NCBI GenBank assembly: GCA_002339355.1
Contig: DDKQ01000112.1
Span: 1-12,629, forward strand
Source of the DNA: Candidatus Subteraquimicrobium carltonvillense
GTDB taxonomy: Bacteria > Actinomycetota > Aquicultoria > Subteraquimicrobiales > Subteraquimicrobiaceae
Direction: 5' to 3'
Length of the DNA stretch: 12,629 nt
Made by a program: the position numbers and the translations under genes. This document shows, piece after piece, positions 1-6,497 of this stretch (its first letter is position 1; every line of letters starts with the position of its first letter). The notes beneath the pieces were generated by a model that had not been told where the DNA came from, ran no database searches, and saw nothing but the letters and a program-made list of their open reading frames with translations.

Positions 1-61
1 CACTTGCCCCTCCCTTAAATGTATGTAAACCCAAACTCGTTAATAGTCCAGCTCAACTTTA

Positions 62-75
62 TCCTTATATAAGGA
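62..75. promoter_or_regulatory. 14-bp perfect palindrome over the pncA ribosome binding site
   Basis: TCCTTATATAAGGA is a perfect palindrome whose right half forms part of the Shine-Dalgarno sequence AAGGAGG (71-77) of the nicotinamidase gene. It could be a repressor operator placed at the start of the NAD salvage operon. It could also act in the mRNA, where pairing of the arms would hide the ribosome binding site. I do not recognise it as a known NiaR or NrtR site. The palindrome itself is certain; its role is inference. Confidence 0.4.
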
Positions 76-82
76 GGTTATG

Positions 83-676
83 ATGGGTAAGACCGCTTTA
101 CTGATCATTGATATGCAATGTGATTTTGCCAAACCAGGTGGAAAGCTATATGTTAGGAATGGGGAAAGTACCATTCCCATCATAAAAGAGTTATTGGAAA
201 TTGCCCGAAGGAATGATCTCCCGGTCGTGTATTCAGTTGATTCTCATTTCAATCCCGACCCCGAATTTGAAATTTGGCCGTTACATTGCGTAGCCGGCAC
301 ACCAGGGGCGGAAATAGTTGAGGAACTTCTTCCAGACTTTGATCGAGGCGAGATACTCATTCACAAGGGAAGTTTTGAGTATTCGGCCTTCGCTCCAGAA
401 TTTAAAGGGGAAAGCCATTTAACAAGATTACTCGAGGATCGAAAGGTAGAAAGGTTAGTGGTCACTGGGCTCGCTTATGACTTTTGCGTTGGTAGTACAG
501 CTTGCGATGGAACCAAGGCGGGTTTTGAGGTATATTTAGTTTTCGAAGCAACCAAAGCTGTGGATACGATCTCAAAGGGAGTTTCCACAAAGAAGGCCAT
601 GGATGAAAGGTTGCAAAGTATGGGAGTGAAGATCATATCCCTCGAGGAAGCAAGGGAACTTTTAAAGAGCGTCTGA
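83..676 (+). CDS. pncA: nicotinamidase (isochorismatase-like cysteine hydrolase)
   Basis: It deaminates nicotinamide to nicotinate, the first step of Preiss-Handler NAD salvage in the cytoplasm. The 197-residue product shows the family's catalytic triad: Asp10 in the N-terminal LLIIDMQCDF strand, Lys95, and the nucleophile Cys135 in TGLAYDFCV. Asp53, His55 and His68 match the metal-binding positions of PncA. There are two in-frame ATG codons (80 and 83). I chose 83 because it lies 5 nt after AAGGAGG (71-77), whereas the ATG at 80 would be only 2 nt away. The next gene, 24 nt downstream, uses the nicotinate product, which supports nicotinamidase over other isochorismatase-fold hydrolases. A 14-bp palindrome overlaps the ribosome binding site. 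Confidence 0.9.
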   Translation: MGKTALLIIDMQCDFAKPGGKLYVRNGESTIPIIKELLEIARRNDLPVVYSVDSHFNPDPEFEIWPLHCVAGTPGAEIVEELLPDFDRGEILIHKGSFEYSAFAPEFKGESHLTRLLEDRKVERLVVTGLAYDFCVGSTACDGTKAGFEVYLVFEATKAVDTISKGVSTKKAMDERLQSMGVKIISLEEARELLKSV

Positions 677-700
677 TTTCCATCAAAGGAGGGATTTAAA

Positions 701-1864
701 ATATTTCACATCGCTTCTGAGGAGATCATCAAAGCTGGGAAGATAACTGATGTTTACTTTGAGCGTGGAGTTCAAATTCTGAAAGCAAAAAATATCAACA
801 AATGGGTCAAAGGGGAAGTTCGTGCTACTGACTTTCCAGAGGATTGGGATTGGGCCGTTTTCGCTGGGCTTGAGGAAGCCATTCATCTTCTTTCGGGATT
901 AAAAGTCAATGTTGAGGCAATGCCCGAAGGTACTCTATTTCATCCCGAAGAGCCGGTGATGATCGTCGAGGGGAAATATCTTGACTTTGCGGTGTATGAA
1001 ACCTCACTTTTGGGATTGCTGTGCCAGGCGTCAGGGGTAGCCACGAAAGCGGCTCGATGTAAAATGGCAGCTGGGGATAGGAAGGTCTATAGCTTTGGAG
1101 CCAGGCGAATGCATCCATCCATAACGCCAATGGTTGAGAGAAATGCTTATATCGGTGGATGCGATGGTGTAGCCGTCCCCGAAAGTGCCAAATTAATAGG
1201 GGAGAAGCCCATTGGAACCATGTCACATTCGCTCATTTTAACCATCGGCGGTGAAGAAGAAACTTTTCGAGCCTTTCACGAGGTCATCGATCCTCAAGTG
1301 AAAAGGGTGGCCCTCATCGACACTTTCAATGACGAGAAATTCGCCGCCGTAAAAGCTGCCCAGGTCCTGGGAAAGGATTTATTCGCGGTCCGCTTAGATA
1401 CCCCCCGTTCTCGTCGGGGGGATTTCTTAAAAATCCTTCAAGAGGTTCGTTGGGAGTTGGACCTCAGGGGATACGAATATGTCAAGCTATTCGTGAGCGG
1501 GGGCATAGATGAACATAAAATAGCGGAATTCAATCCTTATGCGGATGCTTATGGCGTGGGGACAGCCATCAGCAACGCCCCCGTCGTCGATTTTTCCTTC
1601 GATATCGTTGAAATCGAGGGTGAAGCCATTGCCAAGCGCGGTAAGATGTCGGGTTCTAAAAATGTTTTGCGTTGCAGAGATTGCTTCATCACAAGGGTGA
1701 TTCCAGTGGGACGTGAGGTCGAACGCTGCACGTGCGGCGGAAAGATGGATATCCTTTTAAAATCGCTAATAAGAGAGGGTCGAATTGTAGGGGACATTCC
1801 AGAGGCGGGGAGAATTAGGGAATATGTCTTGAATCAATTGAGGCATCTCACCCTCACTTTATAA
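701..1864 (+). CDS. pncB: nicotinate phosphoribosyltransferase, probable AUA start
   Basis: It joins nicotinate to PRPP to make nicotinate mononucleotide, directly after PncA. Visible are MPEGTLFHP (74-82), GTMSHS with the expected catalytic His at about 176, and SGGIDE in the C-terminal barrel half. Four cysteines at about 325, 328, 343 and 345 form a zinc-knuckle tail like that of the Thermoplasma-type enzyme. The first ATG (920) cannot be the start: conserved sequence (FHIASEEII, then TDVYFERG) continues upstream in the same open frame to the pncA stop. AAGGAGG at 686-692 is followed after 8 nt by AUA at 701, which places the start where homologues begin and gives 387 residues, the usual length. 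No ATG, GTG or TTG lies between 677 and 703 in this frame; AUC at 710 is the alternative. The identity is firm; the exact start is inferred. Confidence 0.88.
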   Translation: MFHIASEEIIKAGKITDVYFERGVQILKAKNINKWVKGEVRATDFPEDWDWAVFAGLEEAIHLLSGLKVNVEAMPEGTLFHPEEPVMIVEGKYLDFAVYETSLLGLLCQASGVATKAARCKMAAGDRKVYSFGARRMHPSITPMVERNAYIGGCDGVAVPESAKLIGEKPIGTMSHSLILTIGGEEETFRAFHEVIDPQVKRVALIDTFNDEKFAAVKAAQVLGKDLFAVRLDTPRSRRGDFLKILQEVRWELDLRGYEYVKLFVSGGIDEHKIAEFNPYADAYGVGTAISNAPVVDFSFDIVEIEGEAIAKRGKMSGSKNVLRCRDCFITRVIPVGREVERCTCGGKMDILLKSLIREGRIVGDIPEAGRIREYVLNQLRHLTLTL

Positions 1865-1876
1865 AGGAGAATGTGC

Positions 1877-2013
1877 ATGGGTCATAATTTCAAAATTTAC
1901 TGTTTAACGCAGGATTATCCAAAGATGGGTGGACTGCCCATACGGGCCTACTCTCTCGGTTCTCAGAGTGCGACCCGTACGGGTGCCGCAGCTCTTCGAA
2001 CCTTGCTCGCTTA
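1877..2013 (+). CDS. short ORF, possibly the surviving start of a broken gene
   Basis: An ATG stands 7 nt after AAAGGAG (1863-1869), immediately behind the phosphoribosyltransferase stop, which looks like the third gene of the operon. The 45-codon frame starts plausibly (MGHNFKIYCLTQDYPK), but from about codon 16 it runs into the inverted-repeat element beginning at 1921 and ends inside it. The residues encoded there look like read-through of structured DNA, not protein. I suspect a gene cut by insertion or deletion, with only its start left. It could also be a leader-type peptide. The first residues suggest no family to me. Confidence 0.25.
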
Positions 2014-2053
2014 ACGGTCGGCTGCACAGTCGCCTCCTTAGCCCACCCACTTT
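1921..2053. ncRNA. candidate structured RNA or small inverted-repeat element
   Basis: The ends pair as an 11-bp helix with one bulged A: 1921-1932 (AAAGATGGGTGG) against 2043-2053 (CCACCCACTTT). Inside, 1937-1946 (CCCATACGGG) pairs with 1974-1983 (CCCGTACGGG) with one mismatch. This encloses a small hairpin in which ACTCT (1950-1954) pairs with AGAGT (1965-1969). A further arm can form from GCAGC (1988-1992) and GCTGC (2021-2025). The element is clearly GC-richer than its flanks. This multibranch layout suits a small structured RNA, or the end of an IS200/IS605-type element with its associated RNA. I do not recognise tmRNA, RNase P, SRP RNA, 6S RNA or a known riboswitch. On the minus strand the unpaired parts are purine-rich, which slightly favours transcription from that strand. 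Confidence 0.4.
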
Positions 2054-2116
2054 AGAAAAATCAGGAATTTATGACCTACCTAGATTACCAAAATTAAAAT
2101 GACCAAAACAAAAACC

Positions 2117-2190
2117 AAAATCTAGAAGAATATTAGTGAATTTCGAAAATTTGGATTTGTTTAGGATTTAGATTTTCGAATTTAGGATTT
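2117..2190. repeat. AT-rich degenerate direct and inverted repeats
   Basis: The motif TTTAGGATTT occurs twice (2160-2169, 2181-2190). TTCGAAAAT (2142-2150) is matched by its reverse complement ATTTTCGAA (2172-2180), and AAAATCTA (2117-2124) by TAGATTTT (2169-2176). No coding sequence is visible. It sits between the GC-rich inverted-repeat element and the DUF3006 gene and looks like accumulated non-coding or mobile-element debris. The rest of 2054-2225 is plain AT-rich sequence. Confidence 0.5.
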
Positions 2191-2242
2191 TTAAAGCCTT
2201 ACTTTATGGAATTATGTTTAGGGCGCAAAGGAGAATATAAAA

Positions 2243-2467
2243 TTGAAAATAAAAGCTGTAGTAGATCGCATCGAAGGCGAGATGGCCATCTTGCTTTTAG
2301 AGAAAAAGTCCATTTTATGGCCCCTTAAAGCTCTCCCAAGAGGATGTCGGGAGGGAGACATAATATCCATTGATTTAAGGATAGACAAAGGGGCCACTCT
2401 AAAACGTTCAAGAGAGATTTCAAGCTTCATCGAGAAGCTTTCAGAAGAAGAAAAACGAAGTTCGTAA
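2243..2467 (+). CDS. DUF3006 family protein
   Basis: The product is a 74-residue protein with the pattern of the DUF3006 family: an N-terminal beta-rich part (KAVVDRIEGEMAILLLE), a central strand ending in W/PLKALP, then a GD-I-I-S-I-D segment and a charged helical tail. The function of the family is unknown; it is a small cytoplasmic beta-barrel-like domain. The start is TTG at 2243, 9 nt after AAAGGAG (2227-2233); no ATG fits the conserved N-terminus. The gene stands alone after a disordered non-coding stretch and is 89 nt from the HD-GYP gene, which has its own possible promoter, so the two need not be co-transcribed. Confidence 0.7.
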   Translation: MKIKAVVDRIEGEMAILLLEKKSILWPLKALPRGCREGDIISIDLRIDKGATLKRSREISSFIEKLSEEEKRSS

Positions 2468-2486
2468 CTATGATGGTCTCACCTCT

Positions 2487-2513
2487 TTAGTTCCCCACTT
2501 TTTTGACCGATAA
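2487..2513 (+). promoter_or_regulatory. possible WhiG/sigma-28-type promoter of the HD-GYP gene
   Basis: ACCGATAA (2506-2513) matches 7 of 8 bases of the sigma-28/WhiG -10 element GCCGATAA. It belongs to a 12-mer, TTTGACCGATAA, found again on the minus strand in front of the RlpA-like gene. At the expected N15 distance the -35 is TTAG (2487-2490), a poor match to TAAA. Transcription would begin near 2520, in front of the ribosome binding site TAAGGAG (2543-2549). The -10 is suggestive; the weak -35 keeps confidence low. Confidence 0.35.
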
Positions 2514-2556
2514 AAAGGATAGACCAATAAAAAAATAGAAGGTAAGGAGCTACTTT

Positions 2557-3909
2557 ATGGTAAAATTTGTTTCTAAAGCGAAAGTGCATCCTCAGATCTT
2601 ATTTGCTGAGATCATTAGCAGCTTAGCTCGAATGCTCGATATGATCGAGGGATATAGTTCCCATCATTCCCATAAACTCGGTATCTTATCTGTACATCTG
2701 GGGAAGAAGCTGGGTTTGGACTCGAAGTATCTCTGGGATATCTTCTATGCTGCTCTCCTCCATGATATCGGGGAAATAGCCATTGCCGATAATATCCTTT
2801 ATAATTCCAAAGTCCTCTCAAAGATGCAATTGATTAATGTTTGGGAGCATCCGGTATGGGGAGCAGAAATTGCTAAAAAGTTGCCCTCCCTCATTTATCA
2901 CAAGCGTTCTCTAACCCAGAGACAAATCTTGGATATATGGGAGCATACCATAATAGGTGAGGAAATCGCGAGGCAGGTACCCTCGCTTGATGGCTCAGCT
3001 TTTTTAATCAGGTGGTCTCATGAGTGGTGGGATGGTAGTGGTTACCCAGATCAACTGGTCTGGGATCAAATTCCCTTAGGATCTCAAATCATTAACATTT
3101 GTGATACCTATGACGCTCTTCTCAATGATCGTCCCTATAGAAAGGCGTTCTCCAACGAGGATACTTTGAAGGAAATCAAAACATTTTCCGGGGTGCAATT
3201 TAACCCCGAATTGGCTGAGGAGTTTCTCTCACTTCAACCCGGATTTGAGAAACTGCTTTCGAGACTGGAGCGAGAGTTCAATGCTCTGCTGGGTGAGCTC
3301 TTGCCCACGGAGAAAGAACTCGCAAGTTTTTCTGAGGATTATATCATGGTAACACTGAGAGTCTTTGCTCGGGTCATCGATGCTAGACATGCATATACTC
3401 AAACGCATTCATGGCGAGTAGCAAATATCGGTCAGGAAATAGGTGAAGCCATGAAATTACCCTCCAAAGAAATTGAGGAAATCAGAGTAGCCGCTCTTCT
3501 CCACGACGTAGGGAAGGTAGCCATTTCCGGTCTGATCTTGGATAAGCCCTATTATCTTTCCAAGAAGGAATTTAAGCTCATTCACGCCCATCCTCTCCGT
3601 TCCGAGGAGGTTATCAGAAGAATCCCTGGTTTGGAGAAAGTGGCCGAAATCGTTGCTTACCACCACGAGCGCTATGACGGTTTGGGATATCCCAGGGGCC
3701 TGAGCGGCTCAGACATTCCCCTTGCATCGAGAATTCTCGCTGTTGCTGATGCTTTTGATGCCATGACATCGGATCGGCCTTATCGAAGGGCTTTAACCTG
3801 GGAACAGGCTTTGGGAGAGGTTGAAAGACATGCAGGGGATCAATTCGACCCTGAAGTGGTGAAGGTGCTTTTGAACCTGGTTCACGAGAAATATGGTCTC
3901 AAGTTTTAA
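2557..3909 (+). CDS. tandem HD-GYP domain protein, probable c-di-GMP phosphodiesterase
   Basis: The product (450 residues) has two HD-GYP domains and no membrane segment or receiver domain. The C-terminal domain (about 265-445) is complete: H284, HD at 316-317 followed by VGK, HAHP at 343-346, YHHERYDGLGYP at 368-379, D398 and DRPYR at 406-410. This pattern fits hydrolysis of c-di-GMP. The N-terminal domain (about 15-230) keeps HD at 69-70, D183 and DRPYR at 191-195. It has HDIGE instead of HDxGK, and S154-H155 instead of the paired His, so it may be regulatory or weakly active. It also contains a tandem duplication of 32 residues (80-111 and 112-143). The ATG follows TAAGGAG by 7 nt. The methyltransferase-like gene starts 11 nt after its stop, so they are probably co-transcribed. 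An RsiG-like c-di-GMP sensor lies 2 kb downstream. Confidence 0.88.
   Translation: MVKFVSKAKVHPQILFAEIISSLARMLDMIEGYSSHHSHKLGILSVHLGKKLGLDSKYLWDIFYAALLHDIGEIAIADNILYNSKVLSKMQLINVWEHPVWGAEIAKKLPSLIYHKRSLTQRQILDIWEHTIIGEEIARQVPSLDGSAFLIRWSHEWWDGSGYPDQLVWDQIPLGSQIINICDTYDALLNDRPYRKAFSNEDTLKEIKTFSGVQFNPELAEEFLSLQPGFEKLLSRLEREFNALLGELLPTEKELASFSEDYIMVTLRVFARVIDARHAYTQTHSWRVANIGQEIGEAMKLPSKEIEEIRVAALLHDVGKVAISGLILDKPYYLSKKEFKLIHAHPLRSEEVIRRIPGLEKVAEIVAYHHERYDGLGYPRGLSGSDIPLASRILAVADAFDAMTSDRPYRRALTWEQALGEVERHAGDQFDPEVVKVLLNLVHEKYGLKF
2794..2985 (+). repeat. tandem 96-bp duplication inside the HD-GYP gene
   Basis: Two adjacent 96-bp units encode residues 80-111 and 112-143. The second copies the first in pattern: QLINVWEHPVWGAEIAKKLP against QILDIWEHTIIGEEIARQVP, with the preceding ILY/LIY and L-S/T also aligned. 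HD-GYP domains normally carry this helix, with its metal-binding His, once. The copies have diverged clearly at the DNA level, so the duplication is old and in frame. Confidence 0.8.
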
Positions 3910-3920
3910 GGTAGGACAAG

Positions 3921-4874
3921 ATGAAAATTTTTTCTAAACAGAGATCCATTCTCCCGAGTTGGGTGGCCCAGCACTTAAGGGATTTTTCCTTTGAGTCCGT
4001 CTATGACCCCTTCAGTCGAGCCGGGGCTGTTTGTAGCTTTTTCAAACGCAAGGGATATAAGGTAATAGCCAATGATTTGGCCCTCTCCTTTTACTGGTGG
4101 AATAAAGGAGTCGTAGAAAATAATGGTGTACTTTTGATGCCCTCCGATATTCAAATGCTCTGCAAGCTGCCCAAAGAAAGTGTTGATGTATATGAGGATT
4201 GGCGAGGGAAGTACTTCACCCCTAAGGAAATCCACTGGCTCAAGGAATGGAGAAAGAATATATCGCGGTTTACCGGGGAATCACAAGAGACCCTCTTCAA
4301 GCGGGCTCTAGCTTTCATAACCGTTTTTAAGACTATAAATTATTGGCTATCCTTCCGATTGTTTGACCTCAAAAGGAAGTCTTTCTCTCCTCAGGAGATC
4401 TTTCAATTTTATGTTAATCAGACGAATAGCTGGGTATTTGATAATCATCTTAAAAATGAAGTCCATAATCAAAATGCTCTTTCACTCACACCCCTAATCA
4501 ATGCCGATGTAATGTTCTTTTATCCTCCCACTCCGAGTGGATATGATGACTCAGATCTACGATTTCTCCTCTGGGAAAGATGGATTCGCGAAAACCCCGA
4601 GTTCCATTTGAGGGACCTCATTGGTGGAGATGAAGGAAGAGTTTTGGGTCAATCCTTTAAAGACGAGGATACATATTTGGAAGCCATAGATTCCTTTCTT
4701 TCAAGAGCTGGACATTTTAGGATATGGGTAATATCCTATAACAAGGAAACGATCACGGCCCACGACGAAATTAATAGGATAATAAAAAAACACAAAAAAA
4801 TAGAGAAGGAAGCAGAGATAAAGTTTTTAGCCCCGGAAAGATCCATCCTTGAAAGATTGATTGTTGCCAAGTAG
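3921..4874 (+). CDS. degenerate D12-class DNA methyltransferase-like protein
   Basis: The 317-residue protein resembles D12/Dam-type adenine methyltransferases at the N-terminus. VYDPFSRAGAV (27-37) stands where DPFxGxGxV binds S-adenosylmethionine, and VIANDL (48-53) carries the acidic residue after strand two. Where the catalytic DPPY motif should be, after a typical lead-in (NADVMFF, 194-200), the sequence reads YPPTPSGY (201-208). The catalytic Asp and the aromatic residue are therefore replaced. The middle is helical and has no clear match, and the C-terminus is lysine-rich. The protein probably keeps the fold but not the usual catalysis. No restriction enzyme gene adjoins it. The ATG at 3921 lies 11 nt after the HD-GYP stop, with a weak GGTAGGA site before it. 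The family assignment is moderate. Confidence 0.55.
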   Translation: MKIFSKQRSILPSWVAQHLRDFSFESVYDPFSRAGAVCSFFKRKGYKVIANDLALSFYWWNKGVVENNGVLLMPSDIQMLCKLPKESVDVYEDWRGKYFTPKEIHWLKEWRKNISRFTGESQETLFKRALAFITVFKTINYWLSFRLFDLKRKSFSPQEIFQFYVNQTNSWVFDNHLKNEVHNQNALSLTPLINADVMFFYPPTPSGYDDSDLRFLLWERWIRENPEFHLRDLIGGDEGRVLGQSFKDEDTYLEAIDSFLSRAGHFRIWVISYNKETITAHDEINRIIKKHKKIEKEAEIKFLAPERSILERLIVAK

Positions 4875-4893
4875 ATTTAATTTTCTAATTACA

Positions 4894-6039
4894 ATGCGAA
4901 AAACGTTAATCCTTTTACTGACCATAATCTTTTTTCTTTTTTCAGTATCCCCCGTTGCAGCTCAGATTGAGCCCTCTATCGGTGCTGCTTCTGCGATATT
5001 GGTGGATGCGAAAAGTGGACAGATTCTATGGCAGCGAAATGCTCACCAAAGATGCCCCATGGCAAGCACAACCAAAATAATGACCGCGATATTGATCCTA
5101 GAATATGGGAGGTTAGCGGATGTGGTGACCAGTACTCAGCGGGCCTCAAATGTTGGGGAATCCGAGATTTATCTTACGGCAGGGGAGCGAAGAACCATTG
5201 AAGAGTTGCTTTATGGCATGATGTTGGAGTCGGCGAACGATGCTACGGTGGCTTTGGCAGAGTACCTGGGAGGTACCGTCGAGAATTTTGTGCAACTCAT
5301 GAATCGCAAGGCGAGAATCATTGGAGCTCGCAATACTCATTTTGCCAATCCTCATGGTCTCCACTCCGATGATCATTACTCAACCGCCTATGATTTATCC
5401 TTGATTGCCAGATATGGTCTACTCGATGCCAAATTTGCCAAGATCGTTTCCACAAAGGACTACACCATTCCCTGGCCTGGCAATCAATATCCTCGGCGAT
5501 TGAAGAATCACAATAAATTACTTTGGAGGTATCCTCACGCCGATGGAATAAAAACGGGTTACACTAAACAAGCTGGTCACTGCCTTATTTCCTCAGCTAC
5601 CAAAGATAATATTGGTCTCATTTGCGTGGCATTGGGGGCTCTCAACAGCGAGGCTTGTTACAATGATAGCCAGCAATTGTTGGGGTATGGATTCAACTCC
5701 TTTAAGCGGGAGAAGGTGGTGAGGAAAGGCAAGGTCTATGCCCAGATACCCCTGCCGACATGGGGGAATCGAAAACTCAATTTAATCGCTACAAGGGATT
5801 TGACCTTTTTGGTAAAGCAGCAACCGCGAAGTTTAAAGACAGAGGTCAGGGTGGATCGACCTGTCTTACTTCCCATCACCAAGGGGCAAAAAATCGGTGA
5901 GATAAGGATAATTCAAGATGGATATGAGTTGGGTAGAGCAGACCTTGCCGCCGAAAGAACCATTCTTGAACCAACCTTTATCGAAAAGTTTTTTATATAC
6001 ATAAGGTCTCTTATGAGGAAAGCCTGGCGTAGAAAATGA
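4894..6039 (+). CDS. dacF: D-alanyl-D-alanine carboxypeptidase (S11, DacF/PBP5-like)
   Basis: It removes the terminal D-alanine from peptidoglycan stem peptides outside the cell membrane. The signal peptide (1-23, cleavage after VAA) is followed by the S11 motifs SxxK (S58-K61, STTK), SxN (S113-N115, SAN) and KTG (220-222). A C-terminal beta domain follows, then a basic amphipathic end (about 368-382) of the kind that anchors these enzymes to the membrane. I chose ATG 4894 because it starts a normal signal peptide. A TTG at 4861 would add 11 residues and overlap the preceding gene. No strong Shine-Dalgarno stands before either. It lies 19 nt after the methyltransferase-like gene and 64 nt before the RsiG-like gene, in a cluster themed on cell wall and division. 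Confidence 0.9.
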   Translation: MRKTLILLLTIIFFLFSVSPVAAQIEPSIGAASAILVDAKSGQILWQRNAHQRCPMASTTKIMTAILILEYGRLADVVTSTQRASNVGESEIYLTAGERRTIEELLYGMMLESANDATVALAEYLGGTVENFVQLMNRKARIIGARNTHFANPHGLHSDDHYSTAYDLSLIARYGLLDAKFAKIVSTKDYTIPWPGNQYPRRLKNHNKLLWRYPHADGIKTGYTKQAGHCLISSATKDNIGLICVALGALNSEACYNDSQQLLGYGFNSFKREKVVRKGKVYAQIPLPTWGNRKLNLIATRDLTFLVKQQPRSLKTEVRVDRPVLLPITKGQKIGEIRIIQDGYELGRADLAAERTILEPTFIEKFFIYIRSLMRKAWRRK

Positions 6040-6103
6040 TTAATATGTTAAACTTTGTTTAGAAAAGCCCAAAGAGCCGAGGAACAGAGGAGGAGCTATT
6101 TTG

Positions 6104-6397
6104 ATGGAAGAAGGCAAATCGAAGAAGGCTTTACTCGGTGAAGATGCTTTGGTTAATCTTTCTAAAAAGAGTGATGAGGAAATCCAACAAATTTTGGACG
6201 AGTTATATAAGGAGGAGGAAAGGTTATCCTATCGGCGTAGAATCTTACATGGAAAGATAGATATATTAAGAGCCGAATTGGTTGAGCGGTTGAAGAAGAG
6301 GTGCGAGGCCGGTAAAAGTGTCATCTCTGGAAGTGATATTCAACGCCTTGCAGAAATTTTGGCCAGAGGGTTCAAGCATACTAAAGATGTCTACTAA
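6104..6397 (+). CDS. RsiG-like c-di-GMP-responsive anti-sigma factor
   Basis: This is a small, highly charged helical protein of 97 residues with a helix-turn-helix coiled-coil look. Its core LSYRRRILHGKIDILRAEL carries E38-x3-S42-x2-R45-x3-H49-x3-D53. That is the c-di-GMP signature E(x)3S(x)2R(x)3Q(x)3D of RsiG with one change, Q to H. In Streptomyces, RsiG bound to c-di-GMP holds the sigma factor WhiG. In deep-branching Rubrobacter the protein is a short homodimer with one motif per chain, which fits the size here. The start is ATG 6104, after AGGAGGAG (6088-6095); TTG 6101 is less well spaced. It is followed by FHA and FtsR-like genes. Sigma-28/WhiG-like promoters occur elsewhere in the window. 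The family call rests on the motif and context; the sigma partner is not present. Confidence 0.72.
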   Translation: MEEGKSKKALLGEDALVNLSKKSDEEIQQILDELYKEEERLSYRRRILHGKIDILRAELVERLKKRCEAGKSVISGSDIQRLAEILARGFKHTKDVY

Positions 6398-6497
6398 TCT
6401 TCCTCTGCCAACAATTTGTGAGGGAAATTTGGGCAAAAGGGAGGGAAGTTTACTCCCAGATAGAAATTATTAAAGGGTTAATCGTTTGGAGTTATAT

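Noticed and set aside
906..1226. Open frame on the minus strand across the phosphoribosyltransferase gene
   Set aside because: It is a shadow of a strongly conserved gene on the other strand, with no ribosome binding site or recognisable motif.
2784..2791. Perfect WhiG -10 octamer GCCGATAA on the plus strand
   Set aside because: It lies inside the HD-GYP coding sequence (encoding part of IADN) and the -35 position reads ATAT, so it is probably chance.
6440..6458. GGGAG/CTCCC hairpin between the RsiG-like and FHA genes
   Set aside because: The stem is only 5 bp with a large loop and no T-run follows, so neither a terminator nor an operator can be claimed.
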